A DNA stretch of 41,424 nucleotides from Desulfurellales bacterium (lineage in GTDB: Bacteria > Campylobacterota_A > Desulfurellia > Desulfurellales > Hippeaceae), in NCBI GenBank assembly GCA_027035575.1, contig JALVUQ010000048.1, positions 84,958 to 126,381 of the forward strand, written 5' to 3'. The notes below the pieces were generated by a model. It ran no database searches and was not told the DNA's origin. It saw only the letters and a program-made list of their open reading frames with translations. How positions within the stretch are numbered: the stretch's first letter is position 1; the number at the start of each line of letters is the position of its first letter. Below, in pieces: positions 14,456-23,313 of the stretch. Position numbers and translations under genes: made by a program.

Positions 14456-16004
14456 TGAAAAAAGAGCAATAATTGCCATCGGTATAACAATGCTCTTAAT
14501 TACAGTATATAGCTATTTCTATCTGCCGAGTCACACCAATCAAACGCCTAAAAAGGGGGCTCGGCAAACACAGGTTGTTAAAACAAAAGCACAAACCGTA
14601 CTTCCGGGCTCAGCCAATGCCGTTACAACAACCGCTGCGCCGAAGCAGATAAAAGAGCGTTTGGTTGATGTAGATACGGACTACTACACGATTAGCATAT
14701 CCAACAAAAACGGGGCTATCAAACGATTTGTGCTTAAAAAATATCACCTTGACAAAAAGCCAGTTACGCTTGTTGCGTCAACAGGGGCATACAACACGCT
14801 TGAAACCGTATTTAAGGATAAGCAGGTTGAAAATGTTGAAAAAAGCGCACCTTATACGTTTGATAAAAACAATATCATCTTAAACAAAAAAGGTGAGAAA
14901 AAGACACTTACGCTCACAAAAACGCTTAACGGCATAACAATTGTAAAAAGGTATATTTTTACAAACGGTAACTATGCCATAGATTTTAGCGTAAAGGTAT
15001 TAAAAGACAATAAGCCTTTAAAGGAAGAATTTAGCGTTTATGCCGGACCTAATCTCGGGGATTTGGAAAAGAGCAAATACTCCCATCTCGGTGCTGTTGC
15101 TCTTGTTAAAGAGAAGAAGATAAGAAAAGATGAAAAGATAAAGCCGGACGAAGATATAAACTGGATTGCCCTTGAGAGTAAATATTTCTGCTTTGCCTTT
15201 CTTCCTGCCGAAAGCAACAGGCTTGTTGCGGGATATACAAACCTGAAGGGTAAGCACTATATCTATGCCAATCTCTATGCTCCCGCCGCTCTTGATATTT
15301 ACGGAGGTCCGAAAAGCAAAGAGGATATTGCTGTTGTTGACCACAAATTGAGCAAAATTATCAGATTCGGTATGTTCGGATTTATAGGAAAGCCTCTTTT
15401 GAGTGTTTTAAACTTTTTATATTCAATAGTGGGAAATTACGGTGTAGCGATTATTATTCTGACTTTCTTCATAAGAATACTGTTTTATCCTCTGAGTTTC
15501 AAATCTTATAAATCTATGAAAGAGATGTCAAAACTTCAGCCCAAGCTCAAGGAGCTTCAACTTAAATATAAGGGCAAACCGGATTTGCTCAACAAGGCAA
15601 CAATGGAGCTGTATAAAAAGCATAAGGTAAACCCGTTCGGGGGCTGTCTGCCCGTTATTATTCAAATACCCGTATTTTTGGCTTTGTATAACGTTTTGTT
15701 GAACGCCATAGAGTTGAGAGGTGCACCGTTTGCGTTATGGATTACGGATTTGAGCACAAAAGACCCCTACTACATTTTGCCCATTATAATGGGTCTTACT
15801 ATGTTTGTTCAGCAGAAACTGACACCTTCGACGATGGACCCGAAACAGCAGAAGATTATGATGTTTATGCCGTTAATTTTTACGGTTATGTTTTTGAGCT
15901 TTCCGTCGGGATTGGTTATCTACTGGACAACAAACAATATTTTAACCATACTGCAGCAATTTATAGACTCCAAGATACTTCAGGCAAAAGAGAAGAATGT
16001 ATGA
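14445..16004 (+). CDS. yidC: Membrane protein insertase YidC
   Basis: This 519-residue insertase has an N-terminal membrane anchor (about residues 8-25), a large periplasmic domain (about 45-320) as in Gram-negative YidC, and the conserved C-terminal five-helix insertase domain with '[20 protein letters not shown]', the cytoplasmic hairpin '[17 protein letters not shown]', '[20 protein letters not shown]' and '[20 protein letters not shown]'. The start is set by AAAAGGAG at good distance. The stop overlaps the mnmE start by 8 bp. A jag/khpB gene, often found between yidC and mnmE, is absent here. Confidence 0.97.
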   Translation: MEGNEKRAIIAIGITMLLITVYSYFYLPSHTNQTPKKGARQTQVVKTKAQTVLPGSANAVTTTAAPKQIKERLVDVDTDYYTISISNKNGAIKRFVLKKYHLDKKPVTLVASTGAYNTLETVFKDKQVENVEKSAPYTFDKNNIILNKKGEKKTLTLTKTLNGITIVKRYIFTNGNYAIDFSVKVLKDNKPLKEEFSVYAGPNLGDLEKSKYSHLGAVALVKEKKIRKDEKIKPDEDINWIALESKYFCFAFLPAESNRLVAGYTNLKGKHYIYANLYAPAALDIYGGPKSKEDIAVVDHKLSKIIRFGMFGFIGKPLLSVLNFLYSIVGNYGVAIIILTFFIRILFYPLSFKSYKSMKEMSKLQPKLKELQLKYKGKPDLLNKATMELYKKHKVNPFGGCLPVIIQIPVFLALYNVLLNAIELRGAPFALWITDLSTKDPYYILPIIMGLTMFVQQKLTPSTMDPKQQKIMMFMPLIFTVMFLSFPSGLVIYWTTNNILTILQQFIDSKILQAKEKNV

Positions 16005-17346
16005 CGATGATATAATAGCTGCCATAGCAACCGGATATGCCGTTGCCGCAATAGGCATAGTAAGGGTGTCCGGTCGCGGTTCTTTGGAAATACTCGAAAA
16101 AATCTTCACAAAAAAACCTCCTTATGAGCATAGGAAAATACACTACGGTCATATAACAGATTCAAACGGTGAAGTTATTGATGAGGTTTTGGTTTCCGTT
16201 TTTAAAGCCCCCAATTCATACACCGGAGAAGACTCTTTTGAGATTAGCTGTCACGGTGGCTTGAGTGTTTTAAACTTTGTGCTTGAGAGGGTTTTTGAGG
16301 CGGGAGCGAGAATGGCGCAGCCGGGTGAGTTTACAAAAAGAGCTTTTTTAAACGGGAAGATTGATTTGTCTCAAGCAGAAGCGGTTGAAAAGATTATCTC
16401 ATCAAAGAGCAAAAGAGCGTTGTTTATCGCGCAGAGGCAGCTTGCAGGGAAGTTTTCAAGCAGGATTGAGCAGATTAGAGAAAAGATTTTGTTTCTTATG
16501 GCAGAAAACGAGGTTATTATCGACCACCCCGAAGAGGATTTAAGCTTTGTTGAAACAAAAGAAAAGGTGAATATGCTTGTTGATATAAAAAAACAATTAA
16601 AATCCATTCTTAAATCGTCACAGTACGGAGATATGATTTTTGAAGGTGTTGTGCTTGCTATTATCGGTAAACCAAATGTCGGAAAATCCAGTCTTCTTAA
16701 TATCTTAACGGGTACCTCTAGGTCTATTGTCACAGATATACCCGGCACAACAAGAGATGTTGTCTCAGAAACTTTTAACATAAAAGGGATACCTTGCACA
16801 ATTCTCGATACGGCAGGCATTAGGGAAACGAACGACGTTATAGAAAATATAGGTGTTCAAAGAAGCAAAAAGGCTCTGAAAGAGGCTGACATTGTTATTG
16901 CTATGTTTGATGCCTCAAACGGGCTTGACGAAAGGGACGTGCGCATAATAAACTATGCTGTGAAATATTCAAACAAGGTTGTTGGTGTGGTTAATAAAAC
17001 AGATATCAAAAAAGCAAAATTTAGGCTTCCTTTTGATAAGGTTGTTGAGGTATCTTGCAAAAATGAGGCAGGAATAGATAAGCTTGAGGATACTATTGCC
17101 GATTTGGTTATCAACTTGGAGAACGATTCCGATATTGTGTCATTAAATGCAAATCAAAAAGATAGTTTGAAGAAGGGTATAAATATTTGCGATAAGCTGA
17201 TTGAGGATTTTCAAAGAGGTGTTGATCCGGCACTTATAGGTGTTGATTTTATATCGTTAGCCGATTCGTTAGACGATATTGTAGGTAAAATCAGTAATGA
17301 AGATATGTTGGATACTATGTTCAAAAAATTCTGTATTGGAAAGTAG
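15997..17346 (+). CDS. mnmE: tRNA uridine-5-carboxymethylaminomethyl(34) synthesis GTPase MnmE
   Basis: This 449-residue protein has an N-terminal folate-binding TrmE domain ('DIIAAIATGYAVAAIGIVR', 'TGEDSFEISCHGG', 'PGEFTKRAFLNGKIDLSQAEAV'), a central helical domain and an inserted G domain (about residues 220-370) with P-loop 'GKPNVGKSS', 'TDIPGTTRD', 'DTAGI' and 'NKTD'. It ends in the catalytic 'FCIGK'. With MnmG it modifies the wobble uridine of several tRNAs. The stop TAG is immediately followed by the parS palindrome, and mnmG begins 37 bp later. Confidence 0.97.
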   Translation: MYDDDIIAAIATGYAVAAIGIVRVSGRGSLEILEKIFTKKPPYEHRKIHYGHITDSNGEVIDEVLVSVFKAPNSYTGEDSFEISCHGGLSVLNFVLERVFEAGARMAQPGEFTKRAFLNGKIDLSQAEAVEKIISSKSKRALFIAQRQLAGKFSSRIEQIREKILFLMAENEVIIDHPEEDLSFVETKEKVNMLVDIKKQLKSILKSSQYGDMIFEGVVLAIIGKPNVGKSSLLNILTGTSRSIVTDIPGTTRDVVSETFNIKGIPCTILDTAGIRETNDVIENIGVQRSKKALKEADIVIAMFDASNGLDERDVRIINYAVKYSNKVVGVVNKTDIKKAKFRLPFDKVVEVSCKNEAGIDKLEDTIADLVINLENDSDIVSLNANQKDSLKKGINICDKLIEDFQRGVDPALIGVDFISLADSLDDIVGKISNEDMLDTMFKKFCIGK

Positions 17347-17370
17347 TTGATGTTTCACGTGAAACATCAA
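17347..17370. promoter_or_regulatory. parS centromere site (24-bp perfect palindrome)
   Basis: The core TGTTTCACGTGAAACA at 17351-17366 is identical to the consensus parS sequence bound by chromosomal ParB/Spo0J proteins, and the palindrome extends four bases further on each side. parS sites cluster around the replication origin, and this one lies between mnmE and mnmG, a classic origin-proximal cluster. It implies that the origin is near and that the cell has a ParABS system, although parA and parB are not next to rsmG as in many genomes. Confidence 0.93.
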
Positions 17371-17383
17371 GGCGGTGAAGTGT

Positions 17384-19273
17384 ATGATTTATCCCAAAAG
17401 ATATGACGTCATAGTTATAGGTGGCGGGCACGCAGGCTGCGAAGCGGCGCTGATTTCTGCAAGACTGGGCGTTAAAACATTAATGTTGACCATATTTCTG
17501 GATTCCATAGGTGCTATGAGCTGTAATCCTGCCATCGGGGGTTTGGCTAAAGGACATCTCGTTAAAGAGGTTGACGTTTTCGGCGGCGAAATGGCAAGAA
17601 ACATAGATGAAACCGGGTTGCAGTTTAAGATATTAAACAAAAGCAAGGGACCTGCCGTGTGGTCATCTAGAGCCCAAGCCGATATGACGGCATATAAATT
17701 GAGAATGAAATATGTTCTCGAGCATCAGGAGAATCTCGATATAAAGCAGGAGACGGTGGACGAAATAGTTGCTGAAAACGGTAAAGTCATAGGCGTCAAA
17801 ACGCATTTGGGCAATGAATATCTGTGTGATAGTATTGTGGTAACGACAGGCACATTTATGAAGGGCAAGATATTCATTGGATTAAACGAATACCGTGCGG
17901 GACGAGCCTGGGAACCCCCATCGGAGAAACTTTCAGACAGCTTGAGGGCTCTTGGGTTAAGGGTAAGCAGGTTAAAAACAGGCACAACCCCGAGGCTTGA
18001 TGCGAGGACAATTGACTTTGATGCTTTGATAGTTCAGCCGGGTGATGATGAGCCTGTTCCGTTCTCATTTAAAACCACCAAGTTCAATAGACCTAATATG
18101 CCCTGCTACCTAGCATATACAAACGAGACAACGCATAAGATAATACTGCAAAATTTAGACCAATCACCTCTATATAGCGGTATGGTTGAGTCTGTTGGAC
18201 CGAGATACTGCCCGTCAATAGAAGATAAGGTCGTTAAATTTTTTGAGAAGAAACAGCATCAAATATTTTTGGAGCCTCAAGATGAAAATTCTTCCGAAAT
18301 ATATGCGGACGGTCTGCACACGTCTCTCGGCTACGAGGTACAGTTAAAATTTTTAAGAAGTATGAAGGGGCTTGAAAAGGTTGAGATTATGCGTCCCGGA
18401 TATGCCATCGAGTATGATTTTGTTGACCCTACTCAACTTAAACACACCCTTGAGGTAAAAAACGTAAGAGGTTTGTTTTTAGCCGGACAGATAAACGGCA
18501 CAAGCGGTTACGAGGAGGCTGCCTCTCAGGGAATTATTGCGGGTATTAATGCGGCATTTTATATACAAAAGAAGGAACCTTTTATAGTCAATAGGAATGA
18601 AGCCTATACCGGTGTTTTAATAGACGACCTTGTGACCAAGGGCACAAAAGAACCCTACAGGATGTTTACATCAAGAGCCGAATACAGGCTGATATTGAGG
18701 GAAGACAATACGCATTTGAGGTTGGCTAAAAAGGCTTTTGATGCTGGTTTGATGAGTAAAGAACAGTATTTATTGATAGATGAACAGAAAAAGAAGATAG
18801 AGGAGACAATAAAAAAACTCAAAACAACGTATGTTTTTCCGAATGATAGGGTGAATAAAAAGCTTTTAGAGCTCGGCAGCGAAATCATAAAGACAAAAAC
18901 AGACCTTGCCAAGCTTATGAGAAGAACCGAGTTTAATTACGATAAACTTAGAGAGCTTGCCGTCGGTTTAGAAGATATTGAACCTTTTATAAAGCAAGAG
19001 GTAGAGATAGATTTGAAATACGAGGGCTATCTCAATCTTCAAAAGCAGCAGATAGAAAAGTTTAAAAAATACGAGGATATGAGAATCCCCGAAGGGTTTG
19101 ATTATAATCTTGTTGGTGGACTGTCAAATGAAGTTAAAGGTAAGTTGATGGAGATAAGACCGACATCAATAGGGCAGGCAGGCAGGATACCCGGTGTAAC
19201 ACCTGCTGCTGTTGCAATACTTGTAGTACATTTAAAAAAGGTTAATGACAAAAGAATTAGAAACACAGCTTGA
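17384..19273 (+). CDS. mnmG: tRNA uridine-5-carboxymethylaminomethyl(34) synthesis enzyme MnmG
   Basis: This protein of about 629 residues is the FAD-dependent partner of MnmE. It has the dinucleotide-binding 'VIGGGHAGCEAA', 'AMSCNPAIGGLAKGHLVKEVD', 'SKGPAVWSSRAQAD' and 'PGYAIEYDF', the late FAD motif 'GLFLAGQINGTSGYEEAASQG', and the C-terminal helical domain that contacts MnmE and tRNA. I use ATG 17384, which has AAGGCGGTGA upstream; a GTG at 17375 is a less likely start three codons earlier. The 3' end overlaps rsmG by 29 bp. Confidence 0.96.
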   Translation: MIYPKRYDVIVIGGGHAGCEAALISARLGVKTLMLTIFLDSIGAMSCNPAIGGLAKGHLVKEVDVFGGEMARNIDETGLQFKILNKSKGPAVWSSRAQADMTAYKLRMKYVLEHQENLDIKQETVDEIVAENGKVIGVKTHLGNEYLCDSIVVTTGTFMKGKIFIGLNEYRAGRAWEPPSEKLSDSLRALGLRVSRLKTGTTPRLDARTIDFDALIVQPGDDEPVPFSFKTTKFNRPNMPCYLAYTNETTHKIILQNLDQSPLYSGMVESVGPRYCPSIEDKVVKFFEKKQHQIFLEPQDENSSEIYADGLHTSLGYEVQLKFLRSMKGLEKVEIMRPGYAIEYDFVDPTQLKHTLEVKNVRGLFLAGQINGTSGYEEAASQGIIAGINAAFYIQKKEPFIVNRNEAYTGVLIDDLVTKGTKEPYRMFTSRAEYRLILREDNTHLRLAKKAFDAGLMSKEQYLLIDEQKKKIEETIKKLKTTYVFPNDRVNKKLLELGSEIIKTKTDLAKLMRRTEFNYDKLRELAVGLEDIEPFIKQEVEIDLKYEGYLNLQKQQIEKFKKYEDMRIPEGFDYNLVGGLSNEVKGKLMEIRPTSIGQAGRIPGVTPAAVAILVVHLKKVNDKRIRNTA

Positions 19274-19832
19274 AAATACTTTCCTTAATTTAGAGCTTGA
19301 GCCGCGTAATATTGAATTATTTATAGAATACATAAATACTCTCCGAAAGTGGAACAGAAAAATAAACCTCATTTCAAAAAAAGAGAACGATATTGTAAAC
19401 AGCCTTATTGCTCCGTCCTTGCTTTTTTTTAAGGTTACAGAAGGTCTGAACTGCTCAAGTGTTGTTGATTTGGGTTCGGGAGCCGGCTTCCCGGGCTTTG
19501 TTATAAAAATATATGAGCCTGATATTAAGATGTTTATGATAGAAAAGAACAGCAAGAAGTGCGCCTTTTTAAATTATGTTAATACAATTTTACAGCTTGA
19601 GAGCCAAATAATATCGGAAAGTCTTTTTGATATTACAAGCAGTAAAATTGAAGCAGCAGATATTGTAACAGTTAGAGGAGTGCGGTTGACAAAAAACATA
19701 ATAGAAGAAATAAAAAGAAAAACCAAAAGCAAACGACTGATTTATTTTACATCCCAATCAATACATTTACCTTTGGTTTTAGAAAAACAGATGGAATTCA
19801 ATTATGTTGTTTCAAAAATGTATAAACTATAA
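19245..19832 (+). CDS. rsmG: 16S rRNA (guanine(527)-N7)-methyltransferase RsmG
   Basis: This 195-residue SAM-dependent methyltransferase has motif I 'VVDLGSGAGFPGFVIKI' (about residues 73-89), preceded by the RsmG-type N-terminal helix pair 'YINTLRKWNRKINLIS', which is characteristic. It methylates G527 in the 530 loop of 16S rRNA; loss gives low-level streptomycin resistance in other bacteria. It overlaps mnmG by 29 bp and ends 6 bp inside the convergent regulator gene. In many genomes parA-parB follow here, but the plus-strand run stops at this gene. Confidence 0.93.
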   Translation: MTKELETQLENTFLNLELEPRNIELFIEYINTLRKWNRKINLISKKENDIVNSLIAPSLLFFKVTEGLNCSSVVDLGSGAGFPGFVIKIYEPDIKMFMIEKNSKKCAFLNYVNTILQLESQIISESLFDITSSKIEAADIVTVRGVRLTKNIIEEIKRKTKSKRLIYFTSQSIHLPLVLEKQMEFNYVVSKMYKL

Positions 19833-20369
19833 AACAGGCGGACTAACAACCCAGATTGTTTCTACATCAACGTCGCCTACGTTTCTATAGGAGTGAGGAA
19901 GAGAGCTCGAAAAATAGAAGCTGTCACCCGGCTCCAAAATTCTTTTTTGCCCGCCTATATTGAGTTCGAGTTTACCTTTAAGGACATATCCGAACTCTTC
20001 TCCTATGTGCTTGTGGTCTTTCATAGAACCGCAGCCTACGGGTATCACCTTGTAGAGAGGCTCCATAGATTTATTGGAAATCTTGGATACAAGAAGTTCG
20101 GCAAAAATATGGCTTTCAGGATAGATAATTTGTGTTCTTTCTTCCTTGGACAAAAATATTTTATCTTTTGTCTGCTCATCGCTCAACAGTTCGCCTACCT
20201 GTGCATCCAAAGCAGCTGCAATTTTTTTAAGAACACTGATGGACGGTACGGCTTTTCCTGTTTCTATCTGAGAAATATAGGCATCCGTACAGCCTACTTT
20301 TTCTGCCAAAACTTTAAGAGTTAGCCCCAGTTTTTTTCTGCGTGTTTTTATCTTTTCTGACATCTCCAT
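19827..20369 (-). CDS. XRE-family transcriptional regulator with C-terminal cupin sensor
   Basis: This regulator of about 180 residues has an N-terminal XRE helix-turn-helix ('LTLKVLAEKVGCTDAYISQIETGKAVPSISVLKKIAAAL', split over residues 17-55) and a C-terminal cupin-2 domain (about residues 105-178: 'HIGEEFGYVLKGKLELNIGGQ', 'LEPGDSFYFSSSLPHSYRNVGD'). Proteins of this build sense small molecules; relatives control amino-acid, polyamine or acetate metabolism. The gene lies downstream of the acetate/succinate channel gene on the same strand, separated by a terminator, so control of satP is plausible but unproven. ATG 20369 with GGAGGA upstream is chosen over a TTG at 20378 that would sit right against that Shine-Dalgarno. 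Confidence 0.88.
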   Translation of the reverse strand: MEMSEKIKTRRKKLGLTLKVLAEKVGCTDAYISQIETGKAVPSISVLKKIAAALDAQVGELLSDEQTKDKIFLSKEERTQIIYPESHIFAELLVSKISNKSMEPLYKVIPVGCGSMKDHKHIGEEFGYVLKGKLELNIGGQKRILEPGDSFYFSSSLPHSYRNVGDVDVETIWVVSPPVL

Positions 20370-20412
20370 TTCAATCAATCCTCCATCAACAAAATTGTAA
20401 AAACGTAAGCAT

Positions 20413-20440
20413 AAAAAAACAGGGGATTTAAATCCCCTGT
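20413..20440 (-). terminator. Rho-independent terminator after satP
   Basis: A perfect 22-bp inverted repeat (ACAGGGGATTT joined directly to its complement, 20419-20440) is followed on the minus strand by seven T residues. It starts about 20 bp after the satP stop and separates satP from the XRE-cupin gene, which therefore may need its own promoter or read-through. Confidence 0.9.
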
Positions 20441-20459
20441 TCCTTTATACCTGCTTTGA

Positions 20460-21011
20460 TTACGAAGCCGTGTCAAACTGGGCTTTAATGCCCTCCCACA
20501 TCAGATACCACGCTACAAGAGCCGTTAATATTCCTTCATATCCGGCAAATGTTTTGATAGCAACAGAACCGGAATAGTGTGCTATTACAAGCAAGATAAA
20601 CAATATATCCAACAGTACGAAAAGCACAATCAATGTGGTATGTCCCGTCTTAAAGGTTAACAGGGTCATAATTGTTGTGTAAATTGTCCAGGCAATTAAG
20701 GTTATACCCAGTGCCGGGCCCAAAGAAGCTGCCGGAACCAAACCTAATTTCGTAAAGTAAACTAATGAAGCCAAGGCAATCCAGAATGCTCCGTATGAGC
20801 CGAATGCACACATACCGAATGTGTTCCCGGTCTTCATTTCCATAAAGCCAGCTATCAACTGTGCCAATCCTCCGTAGAACAGACCCAAGGGTAGAGCTGC
20901 ATCAAGAGCAGCCGGAACCAAACCGGCATTGTGAACGTTAAGAACGAAAGTTGTAAGAGCAAATCCGCCAAGACCCAATGGACCTGGATTAGCAAACTGT
21001 CCTTCAGCCAT
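20460..21011 (-). CDS. satP: Acetate/succinate channel, GPR1/FUN34/SatP family
   Basis: This 183-residue membrane protein has six predicted helices and the AceTr family signature near the N-terminus, here '[18 protein letters not shown]' for the usual NPAPLGL. The family forms hexameric channels for acetate and succinate coupled to protons. The gene stands alone with its own promoter (21071-21098), a strong Shine-Dalgarno (TGGAGGTG) and a terminator, suggesting that it is well expressed. It fits an organism that takes up or releases acetate, consistent with the nearby PEP synthase. Confidence 0.92.
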   Translation of the reverse strand: MAEGQFANPGPLGLGGFALTTFVLNVHNAGLVPAALDAALPLGLFYGGLAQLIAGFMEMKTGNTFGMCAFGSYGAFWIALASLVYFTKLGLVPAASLGPALGITLIAWTIYTTIMTLLTFKTGHTTLIVLFVLLDILFILLVIAHYSGSVAIKTFAGYEGILTALVAWYLMWEGIKAQFDTAS

Positions 21012-21070
21012 AAAACACCTCCACTAAAAATAATAGATAAACATCAACCCACATTTAATTATTTGTAAGT

Positions 21071-21098
21071 ATTTTATTATAATTTTCCTAAAAGTCAA
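21071..21098 (-). promoter_or_regulatory. Promoter of satP
   Basis: On the minus strand TTGACT (21098-21093) is followed after 16 bp by TAAAAT (21076-21071). The start would be near 21064, giving a leader of roughly 50 bases before the satP ATG at 21011. Confidence 0.6.
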
Positions 21099-21116
21099 GA
21101 AAAAATTAACTTTTAC

Positions 21117-21878
21117 TCAAATTCTTGCTCTGCCTCTGGTTATTAACAAGTAAAAATCGGTGTGGTTAGTGCTTTTTCTAACAATCGCTCGTGGTATTTC
21201 ATACTCTGAAAATTTGCCTATTTGGTATATTTTTTGACCTATTATATAGGCTCTCTTCACTTTATTTTGTTTTAAGATATTTACAACTTCTTGGCTGTAG
21301 CTGCCAAACGGATATGCAAAATCTTCCACATTAAAAAATCTCGACAGTATTTTTAAGGATTGCAATATCTCTTTATTTATTTCCTCCGCACTCAAATTCG
21401 GCAATTGTGTGTGATGGTGTGAGTGTGACCCTATAGCCATACCCAGAAAAATAAGTCGTTCAATATCATCTTCATTAAGCATTTTTACACCGTTCATAGT
21501 TTTGCCTATGTATGCGGTTGATATGAAAAAAAGTCCTTTCATTGAATATTTATTTAAAATTTCTGCGGCTTTTACATTATCTTTATATCCGTCATCAAAG
21601 GTTATCAAAACATATCTGTTTTTTTTCCAAGCTCCATCCTTTTTCAACCGCTCTATCTCAGATGGCAGAATAGCCGTATAACCCTTTTTTTTAAGGTATT
21701 TTACCTGTTTTTCAAATGTCGAAGGAGATATGGAAAATTTATCAAGTGAGGTATTTGTGGGGCTGTCGTCAATTCTGTGATACAGAAGAACGCTAATACC
21801 CTTTTTAGGCAGCCTGTAGAAGTTAAACCTCAAAAGCAATGCAACTATGCTTAAAAAAAACAGAGCCAAATAAATCAT
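21117..21878 (-). CDS. Polysaccharide deacetylase family protein
   Basis: This 253-residue protein has an N-terminal membrane anchor (about residues 1-20) and a NodB-type deacetylase domain. The catalytic and metal residues are visible: 'LITFDDGYKDN' supplies the Asp pair and 'SHSHHHTQL' the H-x3-H metal ligands, followed by 'DFAYPFGSYSQEV'. 'SVLLYHRIDD' at the start of the domain is also typical. It removes acetyl groups from N-acetylated sugars in surface polysaccharide or peptidoglycan. The start overlaps the glycosyltransferase stop by 4 bp (ATGA), so both probably act on cell-surface glycans. Confidence 0.88.
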   Translation of the reverse strand: MIYLALFFLSIVALLLRFNFYRLPKKGISVLLYHRIDDSPTNTSLDKFSISPSTFEKQVKYLKKKGYTAILPSEIERLKKDGAWKKNRYVLITFDDGYKDNVKAAEILNKYSMKGLFFISTAYIGKTMNGVKMLNEDDIERLIFLGMAIGSHSHHHTQLPNLSAEEINKEILQSLKILSRFFNVEDFAYPFGSYSQEVVNILKQNKVKRAYIIGQKIYQIGKFSEYEIPRAIVRKSTNHTDFYLLITRGRARI

Positions 21879-22615
21879 TTTCGGTTTAATTCCATAAGTT
21901 TGGCGTATTTTACAAAGACATAAAAAGATGACATAAGAGCATAAACGCTGCCTTCGTAACCGTCAAGAAAAGCGCCCATAAGAACAAACCGCTTGAAAAG
22001 TTCAAAGGACATCCGCAAAAAGGGAAATATTTTTGAAACACGTTTGCCGTTTTTTTTGTGTTTTTGAGCTATGAGTGTGGTGTAGGAGTTAAATTTTTGA
22101 AGGTAATCCTGAAGGCTGTCATAACTGTAGTGCAAAATTACGTTTTTGAGTTTTGCTGCTTTTTTATCGGTCTGTATGCCTTCGTGGATGTCGGATTCAT
22201 CAAAGGCAAAATAGCCCTTTTTGAATAATCTTAAATGATAGTCGGGATATGTACCGCCAAATCTTAATTTTTTACCCATAAAAACAAGTTGTATGTTAAT
22301 CAGGAATGCTGCTTGCTCGGTATTTTCAACGGTTGTTTTTATTTCCGAGGCTAAATTTTTACTGACAACCTCATCGGCATCTATCGAAAGCACCCAGTCC
22401 GTATTTAGCTTTGATATGGCGAAATTTTTCTGTTTTCCATAGCCGAGCCACTCTTGATAATAAACTTTGTCGGTATATTTTTTTGCGATTTGAACGGTAT
22501 TATCGCTGCTGCCAGAATCGACAACAACAATTTCATCGCAGAAGGAGACGCTTTTCAAAGTCCTTTCTATATTTTTTTCTTCGTTGTATGCGATAATGGC
22601 ACAACCAAGGCTCAT
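21875..22615 (-). CDS. Family 2 glycosyltransferase, LPS core (WaaE/KdtX) type
   Basis: This 246-residue GT-A glycosyltransferase begins 'GCAIIAYNEEKNIERTL', carries 'IVVVDSGSSDNTVQIAKKY' and the metal-binding DxD motif in 'WVLSIDADEVVS', and continues with 'FGGTYPDYHLRLFKKG' and 'DIHEG'. This combination is typical of the WaaE/KdtX group that adds a sugar to the lipopolysaccharide inner core. The protein sits at the cytoplasmic face, with a short hydrophobic C-terminal segment. Its ATG overlaps the upstream TAA by one base (TAATG), with AGGAG before it. No other LPS genes lie in the window, so the exact acceptor is not known. Confidence 0.87.
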   Translation of the reverse strand: MSLGCAIIAYNEEKNIERTLKSVSFCDEIVVVDSGSSDNTVQIAKKYTDKVYYQEWLGYGKQKNFAISKLNTDWVLSIDADEVVSKNLASEIKTTVENTEQAAFLINIQLVFMGKKLRFGGTYPDYHLRLFKKGYFAFDESDIHEGIQTDKKAAKLKNVILHYSYDSLQDYLQKFNSYTTLIAQKHKKNGKRVSKIFPFLRMSFELFKRFVLMGAFLDGYEGSVYALMSSFYVFVKYAKLMELNRK

Positions 22616-22920
22616 TATTCTCCTAAAAGCCTTTTTCTGGATTCACTGCTCATCATACTCGGATTCCACGGCGGGTCCCAAACTATATCGATTAGTACGT
22701 CTTTTGCTCCTATCTCTTCAAGCCTTGCCGTTATATCTTCCTGTATGGGAACATTCAAAGGGCATCCCGGTGTTGTGAGGGTCATAACCACCTTTACCCT
22801 GTCTTCGTCATCTATATCTATGGCGTAAATAAAACCGAGATTTACAACATCAAGCCCTATTTCAGGGTCAACAACATTGTAAAGAGCATCAACCACGTCT
22901 TTTTTAGTCAATTTACCCAT
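22615..22920 (-). CDS. MIP18/DUF59 family protein (SufT/PaaD-like iron-sulfur assembly factor)
   Basis: This 101-residue single-domain protein has the MIP18 pattern: 'ALYNVVDPEIGLDVVNLGFIY' and 'MTLTTPGCPLNVPIQEDI', with the conserved Cys in TPGCP. Family members help mature iron-sulfur proteins (SufT, PaaD-like). ATG 22920 is selected because AAGGAG is 10 bases upstream; the ATG at 22929 sits against that motif. It follows the hypothetical gene by one base and overlaps the glycosyltransferase gene by one base, so it is inside a tightly coupled operon. Confidence 0.9.
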   Translation of the reverse strand: MGKLTKKDVVDALYNVVDPEIGLDVVNLGFIYAIDIDDEDRVKVVMTLTTPGCPLNVPIQEDITARLEEIGAKDVLIDIVWDPPWNPSMMSSESRKRLLGE

Positions 22921-22921
22921 A

Positions 22922-23305
22922 TTAAACATACTCCTTTTTTGTAAGCCTGAAGTTTAAAACATTTTTTGCGTTTTTAACACTCACATCCGATTTTTTTATT
23001 TTTGCTTTCAATTTTCTGACTATATCGGAATCTTCTTTTAAGAACTTTACGGTTAATATATTGTCAATGTTCATAATTAACATACTGCTTTTATAGAGAG
23101 AATCTTTGGTGTCCAAGGGAAATACCTCAAGGGATGAGTCTTTCTCCACACATCTTTGAACATTTTCGAGCTTTAAGCCCATATAAGACTGCTCCTCAAG
23201 AAACAGCAGAAATTCCTCTTCGTCCTCATCGTTGTAGAGGCTGTTTATCGAGCCTATATAGCTTTCTCCGTTGACCAGGTCAACCCTAACCCATACATCA
23301 TTCAT
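22922..23305 (-). CDS. Hypothetical protein, conserved position between gatA and MIP18 gene
   Basis: I do not recognise this 127-residue protein. The first 70 residues look beta-rich and acidic ('VWVRVDLVNGESYIGSINSLY', then a run of Asp/Glu), perhaps an Sm-like or PRC-like small barrel. The end is basic ('RKLKAKIKKSDVSVKNAKNVL'). There is no signal peptide or membrane segment. ATG 23305 has GAGGT six bases upstream; a TTG at 23317 overlapping gatA is less likely. The neighbours (GatA, MIP18) give no clear functional hint. Confidence 0.75.
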   Translation of the reverse strand: MNDVWVRVDLVNGESYIGSINSLYNDEDEEEFLLFLEEQSYMGLKLENVQRCVEKDSSLEVFPLDTKDSLYKSSMLIMNIDNILTVKFLKEDSDIVRKLKAKIKKSDVSVKNAKNVLNFRLTKKEYV

Positions 23306-23313
23306 ATCAAACC

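Noticed and set aside
20413-20440. Perfect palindrome as possible XRE operator
   Set aside because: It is followed by a T tract on the minus strand right after satP, so a terminator explains it better.
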